Assembly: GCA_013396655.1 (NCBI GenBank)
Contig: WBMV01001015.1
Span: forward strand, 1,466,109-1,530,108
Source of the DNA: Campylorhamphus procurvoides
Lineage: Eukaryota; Chordata; Aves; Passeriformes; Dendrocolaptidae
DNA: 64,000 bases
Direction of reading: 5' to 3'
Below, piece by piece: positions 63,201-64,000 of the stretch (position 1 is its first letter; every line of letters starts with the position of its first letter). A model generated the notes under the pieces. That model ran no database searches. It saw nothing but the letters and a program-made list of their open reading frames with translations, and was not told the DNA's origin. Made by a program: the position numbers and the translations under genes.

Positions 63201-64000
63201 CACCCCACACCTCCCCTGCCCAGGGACCGCCCAGGCACAGCTGTCATCTTTGCTCTTTCTTAACACCTAGCACTGATCTATCTTGCTATAAAACCTCCTC
63301 AGCTCATTCTGCAGAGGCACTTTTACCTAGTTTGCTAGCCAATCTTCAAAAAATGTAGCCATTGTGGAGTCGGTAATAACTTGGAACAGCTTTTTAACAG
63401 CAAATGGCACTGTAGAAATGAAATCATTTACATGCCTTTGAAAATTCATGATTATTCCATGTTAAATAGTCTTATATTTAATATTCTTCTATTTGAATGT
63501 GATATCTGATTCTTTGAAATTGCCTGAACAAAGCAAATGTCAGAATAGCTCATGTCAATGCTCTTTTCTCACAAATAAATAGTAGTTAGATATTTGCCAC
63601 TTCATTCACCCTGTGGATTCAGGGAACTGTAAGAAACAAATTATTTTAGAGCATGGCACAATTGCTATCATTTTGTCTCATCAACCCTCATACCAATTAA
63701 ACTGGCCTTATCCCAAGCAGTAAGCTCCGAAAACTTGGGCTGCTGTATACTCAAAAACATAGAGATTTTTTAACTAGCCATAACATACCCAGCAGTGTCT
63801 GTCTGCTGGCATGGAGGAAGCTACCTAGCAACAATGCAAAGAAATCCTCTGATAACCCCAGTGGGTCACAAGGAGTCTGTTAAAAATGTTGATCTCTCTC
63901 ATAAACAAGTAGAGATGGTTTCAATTAAGGACAGCAATTCTCAACTTGTTATTTATGCAGAGTGAACTAAAATAACATTCTTACAGTATAAATACAATGT

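Larger units (their letters stand above)
58472..64000. other. Gene-free unique DNA, 3' block
   Basis: No gene is recognised. A 228-codon minus frame (58515-59201) overlaps a 139-codon plus frame (58539-58958) in a moderately GC-rich patch; neither has a domain and the minus frame runs through the T/G-rich tract at 59.0 kb. The DNA at 59.2-60.1 kb is strongly AT-rich. Nothing else was recognised up to the window end. Confidence 0.5.

Noticed and set aside
1..64000. CRISPR arrays, phage, plasmid or bacterial operon structure
   Set aside because: No regularly spaced direct repeats, no ribosome-binding-site-led gene runs, and clear avian retroelements throughout.

Overview
The window is vertebrate nuclear DNA, almost certainly from a bird. 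The evidence is several fragments of CR1, the dominant avian LINE. Most keep the 3' end typical of CR1, a run resembling 'gatccttgtgggtccc' followed by repeated 'attctatg'-type units. There is also a solitary LTR of an avian ERVL-type endogenous retrovirus with a near-perfect 5-bp target duplication. The exact bird order cannot be read from the sequence; the CR1 types are common in songbirds and other Neoaves.

I find no host gene I can defend. Open reading frames are short (the longest is 255 codons), overlap each other on both strands, lack recognisable domains, and the longest ones run into or sit beside repeats. There is no CpG island, no rRNA or complete tRNA, no CRISPR array and no bacterial-style operon. 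The window is best read as an intergenic desert or a very long intron. Small exons or conserved non-coding elements could be present but cannot be told apart by eye.

Layout: 1-6.5 kb unique DNA with a short CA tract; 6.54-6.69 kb a long TA/GATA microsatellite; 12.95-13.11 kb a CR1 3' tail followed by AT-rich DNA; 21.39-21.92 kb a CR1 copy with an internal deletion; 28.66-29.99 kb the longest CR1 copy, about 1.3 kb of degraded reverse-transcriptase ORF; 32.2 kb a G-quadruplex-prone stretch; 37.1 kb a small minisatellite; 45.87-46.45 kb the solo ERVL LTR (minus strand) with an older LTR fragment of the same family 1 kb further on; 49.11-49.21 and 50.43-50.83 kb two more CR1 3' ends; 51.2-51.9 kb an unassigned repeat-like element with tRNA-like boxes and short terminal repeats; 58.08-58.47 kb another CR1 3' end; 60.2 kb a CA microsatellite.

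Nothing here amounts to a new biological system. The items most worth checking are the unassigned 51.2-51.9 kb element, the CR1 deletion junction that coincides with an ambiguous base at 21808, the same-strand bias of all CR1 copies, and possible conserved non-coding blocks near 17 kb and 34.5-35 kb.
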